Source: Acidobacteriota bacterium (GTDB taxonomy: Bacteria; Acidobacteriota; Terriglobia; Versatilivoradales; Versatilivoraceae). Taken from it: DNA of 57,649 nucleotides. The notes beneath the pieces are model-generated. The model had not been told where the DNA came from and made no database searches. It saw only the letters and a program-made list of their open reading frames with translations. Each line of letters begins with the position of its first letter. Within the stretch, counting starts at the first letter, position 1. The DNA lies in NCBI GenBank assembly GCA_028875575.1, contig JAPPDF010000053.1, positions 1-57,649 on the forward strand, written 5' to 3'. This document shows, piece by piece, positions 26,055 through 34,500 of the stretch. The position numbers were made by a program, and so were the translations under genes.

Positions 26055-27074
26055 TTACAGGCGTCCCTGGAGCAGGGTCACGTCCACCGGCCGGCCCTTG
26101 AGTCGAATCGCCTCCGGCATCGTCGCCACCGGCGTCAGGCCGACAGACCTGAAATGCTCGACTTTGGCGCTGTCGGTGGCGGCAGCGTAGCCCTGAAGCA
26201 TCGCAATGCCTTTCTGCCGGGCGGTTTCCACCAACCCGGCCAGCAGGTGCTTCACACCCTGGGGATAGTTGTCATGGGCCAGGGCGTCGATCACGGCGCT
26301 GTGGCCTCTCAGGGGAGCCGACCCGGGGGTGATGGAACCCAGGCCCAGCACCCGGTGGGGAGCCTCTCCCTCCAGGGTGAGCATCGAGCCGCCCAGGGCC
26401 TCCACCCCGTACCAGAGCGAGGTGAAGTTCGACACGCAGCGGAGGGGCGGTGCATACCGCGGCGACACCAGGCCGCGAAGGAAGTCCAGGCAGAGACTCT
26501 CCATCGGCTGGGCCATCAGGCAGGCCACCCCGGGGAGGTCGCCCCAGTTGGCCGGGCGGACGGAGGTCTGCTGGCCGGGAGCGAAGAATTCCTTTTCGGG
26601 CTCGGTTTCACCTGGAGCCGGTCTGCGCATGACGGCCCCGAACAGTCGCCGGAACCCGATCTTCTCGTAGACCGAAACCTGCCGCGGCGAATTGCCCAGA
26701 TAGACGACCCGGCACCCTGCTTCCCAGGCCTGCTGAACCAGCCCTTCGGTCAGGGTGGCGGCAATGCCCAACCCCCGGAAGTCCTCCCGAGTCATTACGT
26801 CCTCCACAACCCCAACCTGCGGGAGCTCGCAGGCAAAGGCAACCGAGGCCGTCCCCACTGCGTGGCCGTCAACCCTTGCCAGAGCCACCTGAGTTCGCAA
26901 GTGTTGGCAGTAGTCCCCCCGCATGGACTGAAGCCAGTCCACATCGGTCCGAGCCCACTCCTGCTGGAGCAGCTCGATGATGACCATTCGGTCGGCGGGC
27001 GCGATGGGATAGTTCAGACGGACCACCTCCATGGCCCGATTGTCCCTGAGAGTGACCCTTTCACTCTCGCTCAT
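26055..27074 (-). CDS. GNAT-family N-acetyltransferase
   Basis: A 339-residue protein with an acetyl-CoA-binding GNAT fold: VGTASVAFACELPQVGVVED, then motif A VMTREDFRGLGIAATLTEGLV (R-x-x-G-x-G/A) and VVYLGNSPRQVSVYEKIGFRR. The remaining 190 residues, including HSAVIDALAHDNYPQ and ATDSAKVEHFRSVGL, look like a second, degenerate GNAT-like half. The acceptor is unknown. It follows egtD by 89 bases on the same strand and may belong to that transcript. Confidence 0.82.
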   Translation of the reverse strand: MSESERVTLRDNRAMEVVRLNYPIAPADRMVIIELLQQEWARTDVDWLQSMRGDYCQHLRTQVALARVDGHAVGTASVAFACELPQVGVVEDVMTREDFRGLGIAATLTEGLVQQAWEAGCRVVYLGNSPRQVSVYEKIGFRRLFGAVMRRPAPGETEPEKEFFAPGQQTSVRPANWGDLPGVACLMAQPMESLCLDFLRGLVSPRYAPPLRCVSNFTSLWYGVEALGGSMLTLEGEAPHRVLGLGSITPGSAPLRGHSAVIDALAHDNYPQGVKHLLAGLVETARQKGIAMLQGYAAATDSAKVEHFRSVGLTPVATMPEAIRLKGRPVDVTLLQGRL

Positions 27075-27163
27075 GAGCCTCCGCCCCCGTTTCCGACCGA
27101 TTCGCTCAAGCTACCTGCCGCCGCCCTTGGGCACGGCCGCTGGCCGCACAACCCCACGAAGCC

Positions 27164-28231
27164 TCACAATCGGCCCTCGGAGCCGAGGGGCTGGGCCACG
27201 GCTTCCCCCTCTGCGCCCGGCCGAACCGATTCCGCCTTGTCCACGCTCCAGATGGAATCGGAGAAGAAACGGCAGGAATCGAACAGGTGTTCGCGGACCT
27301 TGAACCCGGACTGCAGGGCGAACCATTCGATATCCGAAATCGAGTACTTGCAGGAGTGCTCGGTGTGGATCGGTTCCCAGGCCTCGAAGTCAAAGGAGCG
27401 TCCGATCTGCTCGATGAAGACCGACTGCCGCTCCTGGCTGACCAGGTAGCTCTCCATGGAGCTGGAGAAGGCATCGTAGGTGCCGAAGTGGCGAAACTTG
27501 GCCACATCGAAGCAGCCCCCCAGCTCGCGGTTGATGCGCTCCAGCAGATTCAGGTTGAACCGGCTGGTCAACCCCAGGGAGTCGTTGTAGGCCCGAAGCA
27601 GGACGTCAATGTCCTTCTTGAGGTCGAAGCCTATCAGCATCAGATCGTCGTGATTCAGGCACTTCCAGGCGCTTTGCAGAAAGAAACAGGACTCCTCCCG
27701 GGTGAAATTACCGATGGAGGACCCCAGAAACAGCACCAGGTTGCGCCGTCGGTAACGATGGTTCAACCACTTCAGGCCATGGAAGTAGTCGCCCACCAGC
27801 CCCTGGGTCTTGAGGTCTGGGAACCGGGCCTTGACCATGCCGACCAGCCCACCCATGGACGATGCCGAGATGTCGATCGGTACGTACTGAAAATCCAGCC
27901 CCGTTTCCGTAAACCGTTCCAGGAAGTGAGCGGTCTTCCGGCTCAGACCGGAGCCGAGCTCCACCAGGTTGAATGGCTTCCCGGCCACACAGGCGGCGAT
28001 CCTCTCCCACTGGCTCTCCAGAATCTCCAGTTCGCACCCGGTCAGGTAGTATTCCGGCAAGCGGGTGATCCGGCGGAACAGCTCACTTCCTTGCCGATCA
28101 TAGAAATACTTGGAGGGGATGGACTTTCGTGCCGCCGAGAGGCCAGTCAGGACATCCAGGGCAAAGGCGTCCCGCTCGTCGAAGGAGTCGGCGTGGTCCT
28201 TCGCACCCAGAATGTTGACGCTTACAGGCAC
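27164..28231 (-). CDS. egtD: L-histidine N-alpha-methyltransferase, ergothioneine synthesis (EgtD)
   Basis: Trimethylates histidine to hercynine with SAM. A 355-residue DUF2260-type methyltransferase: RKSIPSKYFYDRQGSELFRRI, LPEYYLTGCELEIL, NLVELGSGLSRKT (SAM motif I), YVPIDISASSM, LVLFLGSSIGNF, DLMLIGFDLKKD and the late HTEHSCKYSISDIEWF. All are typical of EgtD. GTG 28231 follows GGGAGG and lies 11 bases after egtB, so the two are one operon. A longer frame overlaps egtB and is rejected. No egtA, egtC or egtE is visible, as in reduced egtB-egtD pathways. Confidence 0.95.
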   Translation of the reverse strand: MPVSVNILGAKDHADSFDERDAFALDVLTGLSAARKSIPSKYFYDRQGSELFRRITRLPEYYLTGCELEILESQWERIAACVAGKPFNLVELGSGLSRKTAHFLERFTETGLDFQYVPIDISASSMGGLVGMVKARFPDLKTQGLVGDYFHGLKWLNHRYRRRNLVLFLGSSIGNFTREESCFFLQSAWKCLNHDDLMLIGFDLKKDIDVLLRAYNDSLGLTSRFNLNLLERINRELGGCFDVAKFRHFGTYDAFSSSMESYLVSQERQSVFIEQIGRSFDFEAWEPIHTEHSCKYSISDIEWFALQSGFKVREHLFDSCRFFSDSIWSVDKAESVRPGAEGEAVAQPLGSEGRL

Positions 28232-28242
28232 GTTTGCCTCCC

Positions 28243-29523
28243 TCAATGCAGGTCCTTCGCCAGTCGAATGCCCGTGAACTGCCAGCGCTTGTCGCACTGA
28301 AAGAAGTTGCGGTAGCTCGGGCGAATGTGGCTTTTGGGCGTGGCGCAGGACCCACCTCTCAGAACCATCTGGTTGCTCATGAACTTTCCGTTGTACTCGC
28401 CGAGCGGACCCCGGTCCTGGCGGTACCCGGGATAGGGCAGGTAGGCGCTTCCCGTCCATTCCCAGACGTCCCCGAATAGTTGGCGCACCTCGGGCTGCCC
28501 CTCCCCGGACCCGCATCCCCCGGGAGCCGGATGGAAGCGGCCGTCTTCCAGAAAGTTCCCCTGCATCGAACGTCCATGCTGCCGGGCGGCCCTTTCCCAT
28601 TCCGCCTCGGTCGGCAGGCGCTTGTCCGCCCAACGGGCATAGGCGGCCGCTTCATAGAAGCTGACGTGGGCCGCCGGCTCGTCCAGGTTCAGCGGACGGG
28701 ACCCGCGCAGGGTGACGATCTCCCAATCGCCGTCGCGCCGCTCCCAGTAGAGAGGCGCGTCCCAGCCGTTTTCGCTGACGGCGTCCCAGCCATCGGAGAG
28801 CCACAGCAAGGGGTCCCGATACCCGCCGTCGTTGATGAAATCCAGGTACTCACCGCAAGTCACCAGTCGATCCATCAGGCCGAAGTCGGAGAGCCATGTC
28901 TTGTGCCGGGGCCGCTCGTTGTCCCAGGCAAATCCCTGGTCGGGAGCTCCCATCTCGAACATGCCGCCTGCGAACTCGTGAAATGTCGCAGGGGACGGTC
29001 GGGCAGGATCGCGGCTTCCCGCTTCATCGCAATCGCGATAGCTAGGTCTCAAGGGATTGCTGGCCAGGATGTGCTTGACATCGGTAACCAGCAGTTCCTG
29101 ATGCTGTTGCTCGTGGTGCAGCCCCAGCTCCACCAAGTCCGCGAACCCGGCGAAACGCCCCGAGTCCAGCTCCTCCACCAGGTCCACCAGCTTCTCGTCC
29201 ACGCTGGCGCGGTAGGCATAGACCTCCTCCACCGTCGGCCGGGAGAGGGTTCCTCGAATGTCCCGCGCCACTCGCTCCCCGAAACTCTGGTAGTAGGAGT
29301 TGAAGACAAAGTAATAGCGGGGATGAAAGGCCCGATAGCCTTCGGCAAATCGTTCCAGGATGATTCGCTCGAAGAACCAGGTGGTGTGCCCCAGGTGCCA
29401 CTTGGGAGGACTGACGTCGGGCATGGACTGAATCACGTAGTCCTCGGTGCAGAGGGGCCGGCAGAGATCCCGGGTGGTTTGCCTGACCGTCTGAAAAGCG
29501 CTCGAGAGCTCGGATCGATTCAT
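28243..29523 (-). CDS. egtB: Ergothioneine biosynthesis iron-dependent sulfoxide synthase (EgtB)
   Basis: Joins hercynine to a thiol donor (gamma-glutamylcysteine or cysteine) using Fe(II) and O2. The 426 residues comprise an N-terminal DinB-like domain with the iron site (WHLGHTTWFFE and ELGLHHEQQHQELL) and a C-terminal formylglycine-generating-enzyme/C-type-lectin domain. The latter shows GGMFEMGAPDQGFAWDNERP, RLPTEAEWERAAR, GDVWEWTGSAYLPYPGY, VLRGGSCAT and RPSYRNFF. ATG 29523 (MNRSELSSAFQ) is chosen; no clear ribosome-binding site precedes it. It is followed at once by egtD. Confidence 0.95.
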   Translation of the reverse strand: MNRSELSSAFQTVRQTTRDLCRPLCTEDYVIQSMPDVSPPKWHLGHTTWFFERIILERFAEGYRAFHPRYYFVFNSYYQSFGERVARDIRGTLSRPTVEEVYAYRASVDEKLVDLVEELDSGRFAGFADLVELGLHHEQQHQELLVTDVKHILASNPLRPSYRDCDEAGSRDPARPSPATFHEFAGGMFEMGAPDQGFAWDNERPRHKTWLSDFGLMDRLVTCGEYLDFINDGGYRDPLLWLSDGWDAVSENGWDAPLYWERRDGDWEIVTLRGSRPLNLDEPAAHVSFYEAAAYARWADKRLPTEAEWERAARQHGRSMQGNFLEDGRFHPAPGGCGSGEGQPEVRQLFGDVWEWTGSAYLPYPGYRQDRGPLGEYNGKFMSNQMVLRGGSCATPKSHIRPSYRNFFQCDKRWQFTGIRLAKDLH

Positions 29524-29744
29524 GGGGGATTTGAGTCTGACGGAAATCGATGCGCCGCCGGCCGGCCTGTCACAGGTGAGACAGTGAACGCGGCGAACTC
29601 TTGCCGCAAGCTCGAGGCTACGCCCGGCGGCGTCCTGAGTGGCCGAGCCTGCAACAGGTCCTTGCCCGCAAACTTGCTGCAATCGCAAAATGGCAGATCA
29701 GCCTACCACACAACCTATCCACGGTCGAGGGAGGTGAAAAGAGA

Positions 29745-30235
29745 TCTCCACGAAGTCACACGAAGGACCACGAAGGGGTCGGAGGAGGCTAAAGAGGGGT
29801 CTGCCAAGGGGGAACCAAATCTCAAGAAAAAGATGCCCGCGAAGGGGAAAGACGAACCACGAATGAACACCAATAAACGGATTGAAGAGTTGAGGCGTTT
29901 GCAAAATGCGGCAGCGGGATGGTTACCGAAAATGGCCACAAAAGGCACAAAAAGAGCAGAATGATGAGCCAATTGCAAAATTCCGCGGGCACTTGAATAG
30001 GGACCGTTGTTGAATTATTGGAATAACCTGTAAAGACCCCGTATGCAACGCTATGGAATCAATGCCATTCAGCAGTAGCGGATCGAAGTTATTCCAGTAA
30101 TTCAACAACGTCCCCCGCGCTGCACGACGAATTTTGCAAAAGGCTCACGAATCAAACTATTCGTGTTCATTCGTGGTTCGCCTTCATTAACGATAGCCCG
30201 TTATTTCCCGAATGCCCCCTGCGAGGGCTTGTCGC
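29745..30235. repeat. Family B repeat fragments flanking a palindromic element
   Basis: CACGAAGTCACACGAAGGACCACG (29751 onward, shown split) and GACGAACCACGAATGAACAC (about 29850) match family B. The stretch ATTCGTGTTCATTCGTGGTT (about 30159) is the same sequence inverted. The two family-B pieces thus face each other across 29965-30147. Nothing in the 29524-30304 gap looks coding; the part before 29745 shows no feature. Confidence 0.65.
29965..30147. repeat. 183-bp palindromic element with about 62-bp imperfect inverted arms
   Basis: The left arm begins TGAGCCAATTGCAAAATTCC; its inner part GTTGTTGAATTATTGGAATA ends near 30027. The right arm mirrors it: GTTATTCCAGTAATTCAACA from 30088, ending TTTTGCAAAAGGCTCA near 30147. 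About 60 unpaired bases lie between. It could extrude as a cruciform or fold as RNA, or be a small non-autonomous mobile element. No coding capacity. Confidence 0.75.
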
Positions 30236-30304
30236 CGACTCTCGCCTGAATGGGTAAGGAGTGTTTATTATGTGGGTCGCTATACGGAAAGCAGGAGGCC
30301 GCGG

Positions 30305-31738
30305 TTGCGCACCATCGTCTGGTTTCGGGGAAAAGACCTGCGGGTCGGGGATCACGAGCCCCTTGCCAAGGCGGCCGCCGAGGGTGAGGTGATTCCCCTG
30401 TTCGTTCTCGAACCCCGCTTCTTCGGACCGGGCCGGGCGCGCCGCGCGCCCCACCGGATGCAGTTCCTGCTGGAATCGCTGGCGGGGCTTCAGGAGGGTC
30501 TGTCGCAGCGGGGCAGCGGATTGGTTCTGCTGGAAGGACCGAGCACGTCGGTGCTGCCGAGAGTAGCCGCCCAGTGGAAGGTCGATCGCGTCTGGGCCCA
30601 TCGTGGCTCCGAACCCGGCGGCCGCGCTCGGGACGACGAGGTAGCCCGCGCTCTGGAGGTCCCCCTCAGGCTTTTCGAGGGCGAAACGCTCGCCCCTCCG
30701 GGGAGCATTCGGACCCGGGCTGGGCGGCCCTTTTTGGTCTTCACAGCCTTCAATCGGGCTTTCCTGAAAGAAGCATCCGCCGGCTGGGCGCGCCCCGCTC
30801 CCGAGAGCCTGCCCCCACTGCCTGCCGGCCTCGGCCTATGGACCGGCGGAGTGCCGGATTGCTCCGACATCGGACTCGAACTCAATTCGAGGGTGCGTGA
30901 AGGGGGAGAGCAAGCCGGCCGCAAGCGCCTGCGGACGTTTTTCGCCGGCTCGCCCAGCCTCTACGAAACTCTCCGGCACCGTCTGGACGTGGGGGTGACC
31001 AGCCACCTCTCGGCGGATCTCAAGTTCGGAACCCTTTCGGCCCGGGAGGTCTGGCAGCGGTCGTGGGAAAACCATCGGGACACCCCCTCGGGCACGGCAT
31101 TCAGGGATCAGCTCCTGTGGCGGGACTTCGGCTACCACACCTTGTGGGACCGCCCAGAGGTGCTGGAGCGTCCCTTCCGGAATGACTTCCTTGGCTTTCC
31201 CTGGGAATTCGACGAAAAGCTCTGGACCGCCTGGACCGAAGGCCGTACCGGCTTCCCCCTGGTGGACGCCTCGTCCCGGCAGTTGCTGCGGGAAGGCTGG
31301 GTCCCCAACCGGGCACGGATGGTATCGGCCAGCTTTCTGACCAAGCACCTGCTCATCGACTATCGGCTGGGCGAAGCCCATTACATGAAGTACCTGGTGG
31401 ACGGCGACCCGGCCCAGAACAACCTGGGCTGGCAATGGTCGGCGGGTTGCGGCTGCGACGCCCAACCCTACTTCCGGGTGTTCAACCCCGTCCTCCAGGG
31501 AGATCGATTCGACCCCACGGGAGCCTATGTGAGACGATGGCTCCCCCGGTTGGAGCGGCTACCCGAACGTTATATCCACCGTCCCTGGGCGGCCCCCGCC
31601 AGCGTCCTCGAGGAGGCGGGCGTCCGCCTGGGACAGGATTATCCCTATCCCGTGGTGGACCATTCCCTGGCCCGGGACCGGTTTCTCAAGGTAGCGCGGG
31701 ATTATCTGCACGGCCGGGGAAGCAAGGCGGGAGGGTAG
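30305..31738 (+). CDS. Deoxyribodipyrimidine photolyase (class I / cryptochrome family)
   Basis: A light-driven flavoenzyme that repairs cyclobutane pyrimidine dimers. The 477 residues comprise an N-terminal antenna Rossmann domain (IVWFRGKDLRVGDHEPLAKA) and a C-terminal FAD domain (TSHLSADLKFGTLSAREVW, LLWRDFGYH, NRARMVSASFLTKHLLIDYR, then WQWSAGCGCDAQPYFRVFN). In the last motif, Cys382 and Cys384 stand where Thr is usual (AGTGTDA). TTG 30305 is chosen because AGGAGG lies at 30293-30298; an upstream frame has no conserved residues. It converges on tspO with an 8-base gap. Photolyase, TspO, SDR and START-like genes often form a light-stress cluster. Confidence 0.93.
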   Translation: MRTIVWFRGKDLRVGDHEPLAKAAAEGEVIPLFVLEPRFFGPGRARRAPHRMQFLLESLAGLQEGLSQRGSGLVLLEGPSTSVLPRVAAQWKVDRVWAHRGSEPGGRARDDEVARALEVPLRLFEGETLAPPGSIRTRAGRPFLVFTAFNRAFLKEASAGWARPAPESLPPLPAGLGLWTGGVPDCSDIGLELNSRVREGGEQAGRKRLRTFFAGSPSLYETLRHRLDVGVTSHLSADLKFGTLSAREVWQRSWENHRDTPSGTAFRDQLLWRDFGYHTLWDRPEVLERPFRNDFLGFPWEFDEKLWTAWTEGRTGFPLVDASSRQLLREGWVPNRARMVSASFLTKHLLIDYRLGEAHYMKYLVDGDPAQNNLGWQWSAGCGCDAQPYFRVFNPVLQGDRFDPTGAYVRRWLPRLERLPERYIHRPWAAPASVLEEAGVRLGQDYPYPVVDHSLARDRFLKVARDYLHGRGSKAGG

Positions 31739-31745
31739 GCCGTCT

Positions 31746-32216
31746 TCAGGAATTCAATCTCCAGATGCCGTAGTTCAGATAGGTAGCGTATCCCACCCAG
31801 GCGAGGTAGGGCAGCAGAAGCAGAGCCGCCACCAGGCTGTGGGGTTTGAAAGCCAGAAGGGTGATCAGGATCGCCACCCAGAGCAGCAGGATCTCGACCA
31901 GGGCGGCGCCGGGCTGGCGCAGGCCGAAAAAGAGGAAGGACCAGGCGATATTGAGCAATAGCTGCATCCCGAACAGGGCAAAGGCCAGCCGGGCTCCCTC
32001 GAACCCCGACCGGGTCCAGACCTGCCAGGCCGCCACCGCCATCAACACGAAGAGAACGGTCCACACCGGTCCGAAGACGCTGTCCGGCGGCGTCCCGGGC
32101 GGCTTAATGAGCCCGGGGTACCAGTCCTTGACCGATTCCGCCGTCGCCAGCGAGCCGAGATAGCCGGCTCCCAGACACACCAGGAGCAGTGCAGCCAGCA
32201 CGCCCAGAGATTGCAT
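31746..32216 (-). CDS. tspO: TspO/MBR-family tryptophan-rich sensory protein
   Basis: A 156-residue five-span membrane protein that binds porphyrins and is tied to light and oxidative stress responses. WYPGLIKPPGTPPDSVFGPVW is the family signature (given here as adjoining pieces WYPGLIKPP and FGPVWTVLF). LNIAWSFLFFGLRQPGAALV (helix 3) and LPYLAWVGYATYLNYGIWRLN close the protein. It is the last gene of the minus-strand group SRPBCC-SDR-tspO, 3 bases after the SDR gene. Confidence 0.95.
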   Translation of the reverse strand: MQSLGVLAALLLVCLGAGYLGSLATAESVKDWYPGLIKPPGTPPDSVFGPVWTVLFVLMAVAAWQVWTRSGFEGARLAFALFGMQLLLNIAWSFLFFGLRQPGAALVEILLLWVAILITLLAFKPHSLVAALLLLPYLAWVGYATYLNYGIWRLNS

Positions 32217-32219
32217 CGG

Positions 32220-33755
32220 TTAAGCCTCCTCGCGGCATGTCGCCGCTGCCTGTTGTTCACCCGAGAGCCGGGCGATGCGCCTGAGCATGCCCTCGAAGAT
32301 CAACCGGTGGAGAGGATAGAGAACATACCAGTAGGCCAGGCCCGCCAGTCCCAGGGGTTCGAACTCGGCTGTCTGCCGAATGACCGATCCGGACCCGGAA
32401 GTCTCCACCTCGAACTGCAGCCAGGCTCGGCCCGGCAGCCGCATTTCCGCCAACAGTCGCAGCAGGCGATCGGGCTCGTAGGCCTCGACCCGCCAGAAGT
32501 CGATGGTCTCCCCCACCGCCGGATGTTCCGGATCCTTGCGGCCGCGCCTCAGTCCCGGTCCGCCGGCCATCAGATCCAGCCACCCCCGTAGCCTCCAGAG
32601 CCAGTTGAAGGCGTACCATCCGGCCTTTCCTCCAATCTTGCGGATCGGTGCGAAGGCGGCGCCGGCCCCGGCTTCGACCTTTTGCGCCCGGGAGTCGACC
32701 AGCCGGGCGCCGTAGCGCACACCGGCCATTCCCCGGACCGTCCCCGACGAGGAGAGGGCATCGGACCAGCGGGTCTGGGCGAATTGACGATCTTCGTTCA
32801 CCAGGGCGCGGGCAATCGATTCCCGGAGTGTGCGCGGACGGATGTCGAATCTGTCGAGCGCCTCCGGTTTTTTGACGACGGTTTCGTTTCTGAGGCTGTC
32901 GACGAGCTTGCGGCCCACACGAGCATAGACCGGGGTGACCAGGCCAAGCCACAAGCCCGACAGCCTCGGGGACAGAAGGGGAACCGGGATCATCACACGG
33001 CGGAGTCCGCGCTGCCTGGCGTATTCCCTCATGATGTCGCCATAGGAAGCCCGGTCCCGACCGCCGATCTCGAAGACGCGGCTCTCGGAACCGGGAAGGT
33101 CCAGCGCAGCCACCAGGTATGCGATCACATCCTCGACGGCGATTGGCTGAGACAGGGTTCGCACCCATCGCGGCGTAATCATCACCGGCAGCCGGTCCAC
33201 CAGGGCGCGAATCATCTCAAACGAAAGGCTGCCCGATCCGACGATGATGGAGGCGCGAAACTCCAGCGTGGGGACGCCGGAATGCCTGAGGATTCGGCCC
33301 ACCTCCTGGCGGCTGGCCAGGTGGCTGGAAAGATCCTCCTGACCGCCCAGGCCTCCCAGGTACACGATCCGCCCCACCCCTGCCGCGCGGGCCGCCTCCG
33401 CAAAGGCTCTGGCGGCAAGCCGGTCCGCTTCGGCAAAGCTGTCCCCCGACGCCATGGAATGGACCAGGTAATAGGCCGTCGAGACGCCTCGCATGGCGGT
33501 CGGAAGCGTCCCCGGCCGCGTCAGGTCACCTCCGACCACCTCGGTGCCGGGGCCGACCCGCACCCGGAGAAACTTCGGGTGCCGCGCCAGGCAGCGGACC
33601 GACCGGGCTTGCTCCTCGAGTCGCGCCAGCAGCCTGCCGCCGATGTATCCGGTGGCTCCCGTAACCAGTATCCGTCCTCCGGCTTCGACCGAACGCAATC
33701 TCGGTTCGCCGGCGTCGACCAAAGGCAATTTCAGTTGCTGCCTAATTGCTTGCAA
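32220..33755 (-). CDS. NAD(P)-binding SDR with C-terminal DUF2867-type domain
   Basis: A 511-residue two-part protein. The first part is an atypical SDR: GGRILVTGATGYIGGRLLA, VVGGDLTRPGTLPTAMRGVS, AYYLVHSM, IVYLGGLGGQ and VFEIGGRDRASYGDIM. After about residue 330, the DUF2867 part is marked by GETIDFWRVEAYEPDRLLRL, MRLPGRAWLQFEVE and YWYVLYPLHRLIFEGML. The family accompanies photolyase, TspO and carotenoid genes in many bacteria; its reaction is unknown. TTG 33755 follows AAAGGAG, 11 bases after the START-like gene. A longer frame overlaps that gene. Confidence 0.87.
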   Translation of the reverse strand: MQAIRQQLKLPLVDAGEPRLRSVEAGGRILVTGATGYIGGRLLARLEEQARSVRCLARHPKFLRVRVGPGTEVVGGDLTRPGTLPTAMRGVSTAYYLVHSMASGDSFAEADRLAARAFAEAARAAGVGRIVYLGGLGGQEDLSSHLASRQEVGRILRHSGVPTLEFRASIIVGSGSLSFEMIRALVDRLPVMITPRWVRTLSQPIAVEDVIAYLVAALDLPGSESRVFEIGGRDRASYGDIMREYARQRGLRRVMIPVPLLSPRLSGLWLGLVTPVYARVGRKLVDSLRNETVVKKPEALDRFDIRPRTLRESIARALVNEDRQFAQTRWSDALSSSGTVRGMAGVRYGARLVDSRAQKVEAGAGAAFAPIRKIGGKAGWYAFNWLWRLRGWLDLMAGGPGLRRGRKDPEHPAVGETIDFWRVEAYEPDRLLRLLAEMRLPGRAWLQFEVETSGSGSVIRQTAEFEPLGLAGLAYWYVLYPLHRLIFEGMLRRIARLSGEQQAAATCREEA

Positions 33756-33766
33756 GGGGCTCCTTT

Positions 33767-34213
33767 CTAATCCGGAAAGCGCTCGAGCAGCCGTTCCCGG
33801 CGATAGCGAAAGATCCGGGACAGATCCGGAGCCACCAACCAGCGGTCGACCAGCCGGCCTCCCCAGACGGCATACCGCACGCGATCCTCGACCAGCGTGC
33901 CGCCCTCCACCGGCCGGAAGCGGTGCCGGTGAATCCATCGGCGATAGGGACCCCGGACCTGTTCATCCACAAAGAGACTGGGGGGATTCCAGGCCGTGAT
34001 GCGGCTCCGCCAACGCAGGGGAACCCCCCGGAGCCGGAGGCGGTAGTCGATTTCCGTGCCTGGCAGGATGGCAGTCGGCGAGGGGTCGACGATTTGAAAG
34101 TGCAACCAGGGCGGAGTCAGCAGATCCAGGTTCCGTGCATCCGCGAAAAAGGGAAATATCTCCTCCGGAGTCCGCCGGATCAGGACCGCACTGTGCAATT
34201 CGAATAATCTCAC
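33767..34213 (-). CDS. SRPBCC (START-like) ligand-binding protein
   Basis: A 148-residue single-domain polyketide-cyclase/START-like protein: FELHSAVLIRRTPEEIFPFF, ARNLDLLTPPWLHFQIV, IDYRLRLRGVPLRWRSRI, HRHRFRPVEGGTLVEDRVRY and LSRIFRYRRERLLERF. The fold holds a hydrophobic cavity; the ligand is unknown. GTG 34213 has GGAGG at the right distance, which is better than ATG 34234. It leads the minus-strand operon with the SDR and tspO genes, opposite the photolyase. Confidence 0.87.
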   Translation of the reverse strand: MRLFELHSAVLIRRTPEEIFPFFADARNLDLLTPPWLHFQIVDPSPTAILPGTEIDYRLRLRGVPLRWRSRITAWNPPSLFVDEQVRGPYRRWIHRHRFRPVEGGTLVEDRVRYAVWGGRLVDRWLVAPDLSRIFRYRRERLLERFPD

Positions 34214-34239
34214 GCCGGTCCTCCGCAAAAGCATCGTGG

Positions 34240-34370
34240 TGCCGCTTGGAGTTGAAGGAGATCCATCTGTTTTCCTGTCTATTCGTGGTTCAACTTCGAT
34301 AACGATCGGCCGTTTTCCGTCGAATGAGCAGCACGGAGGGTCGGAGGCCGGACTTGTTTGAAGCACCCTG
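34240..34370. repeat. Family B repeat fragment, inverted orientation
   Basis: Compared with the complement of 11143-11574, it shares GGAGATCCATC, CTATTCGTGGTTCAACTTC, GATAACGATCGGCCGTTTTC, GTCGAATGAGCAGCACGG and GGACTTGTTTGAAG. It lies directly upstream of the START-like operon and may carry its promoter. The rest of the gap to 34500 shows nothing clear. Confidence 0.65.
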
Positions 34371-34500
34371 TTGCAACCGGTTTGGACCGCCTTGTCGCAC
34401 GGTCCGGAGCCGAGCCGGAGGGGAACCCAGTCTCCAACGTAAGAGGCCCTTTTTCTCCCTGCATGATCGGTCCTGTCGTCCGGGACGGGGGCCCCGCAAA

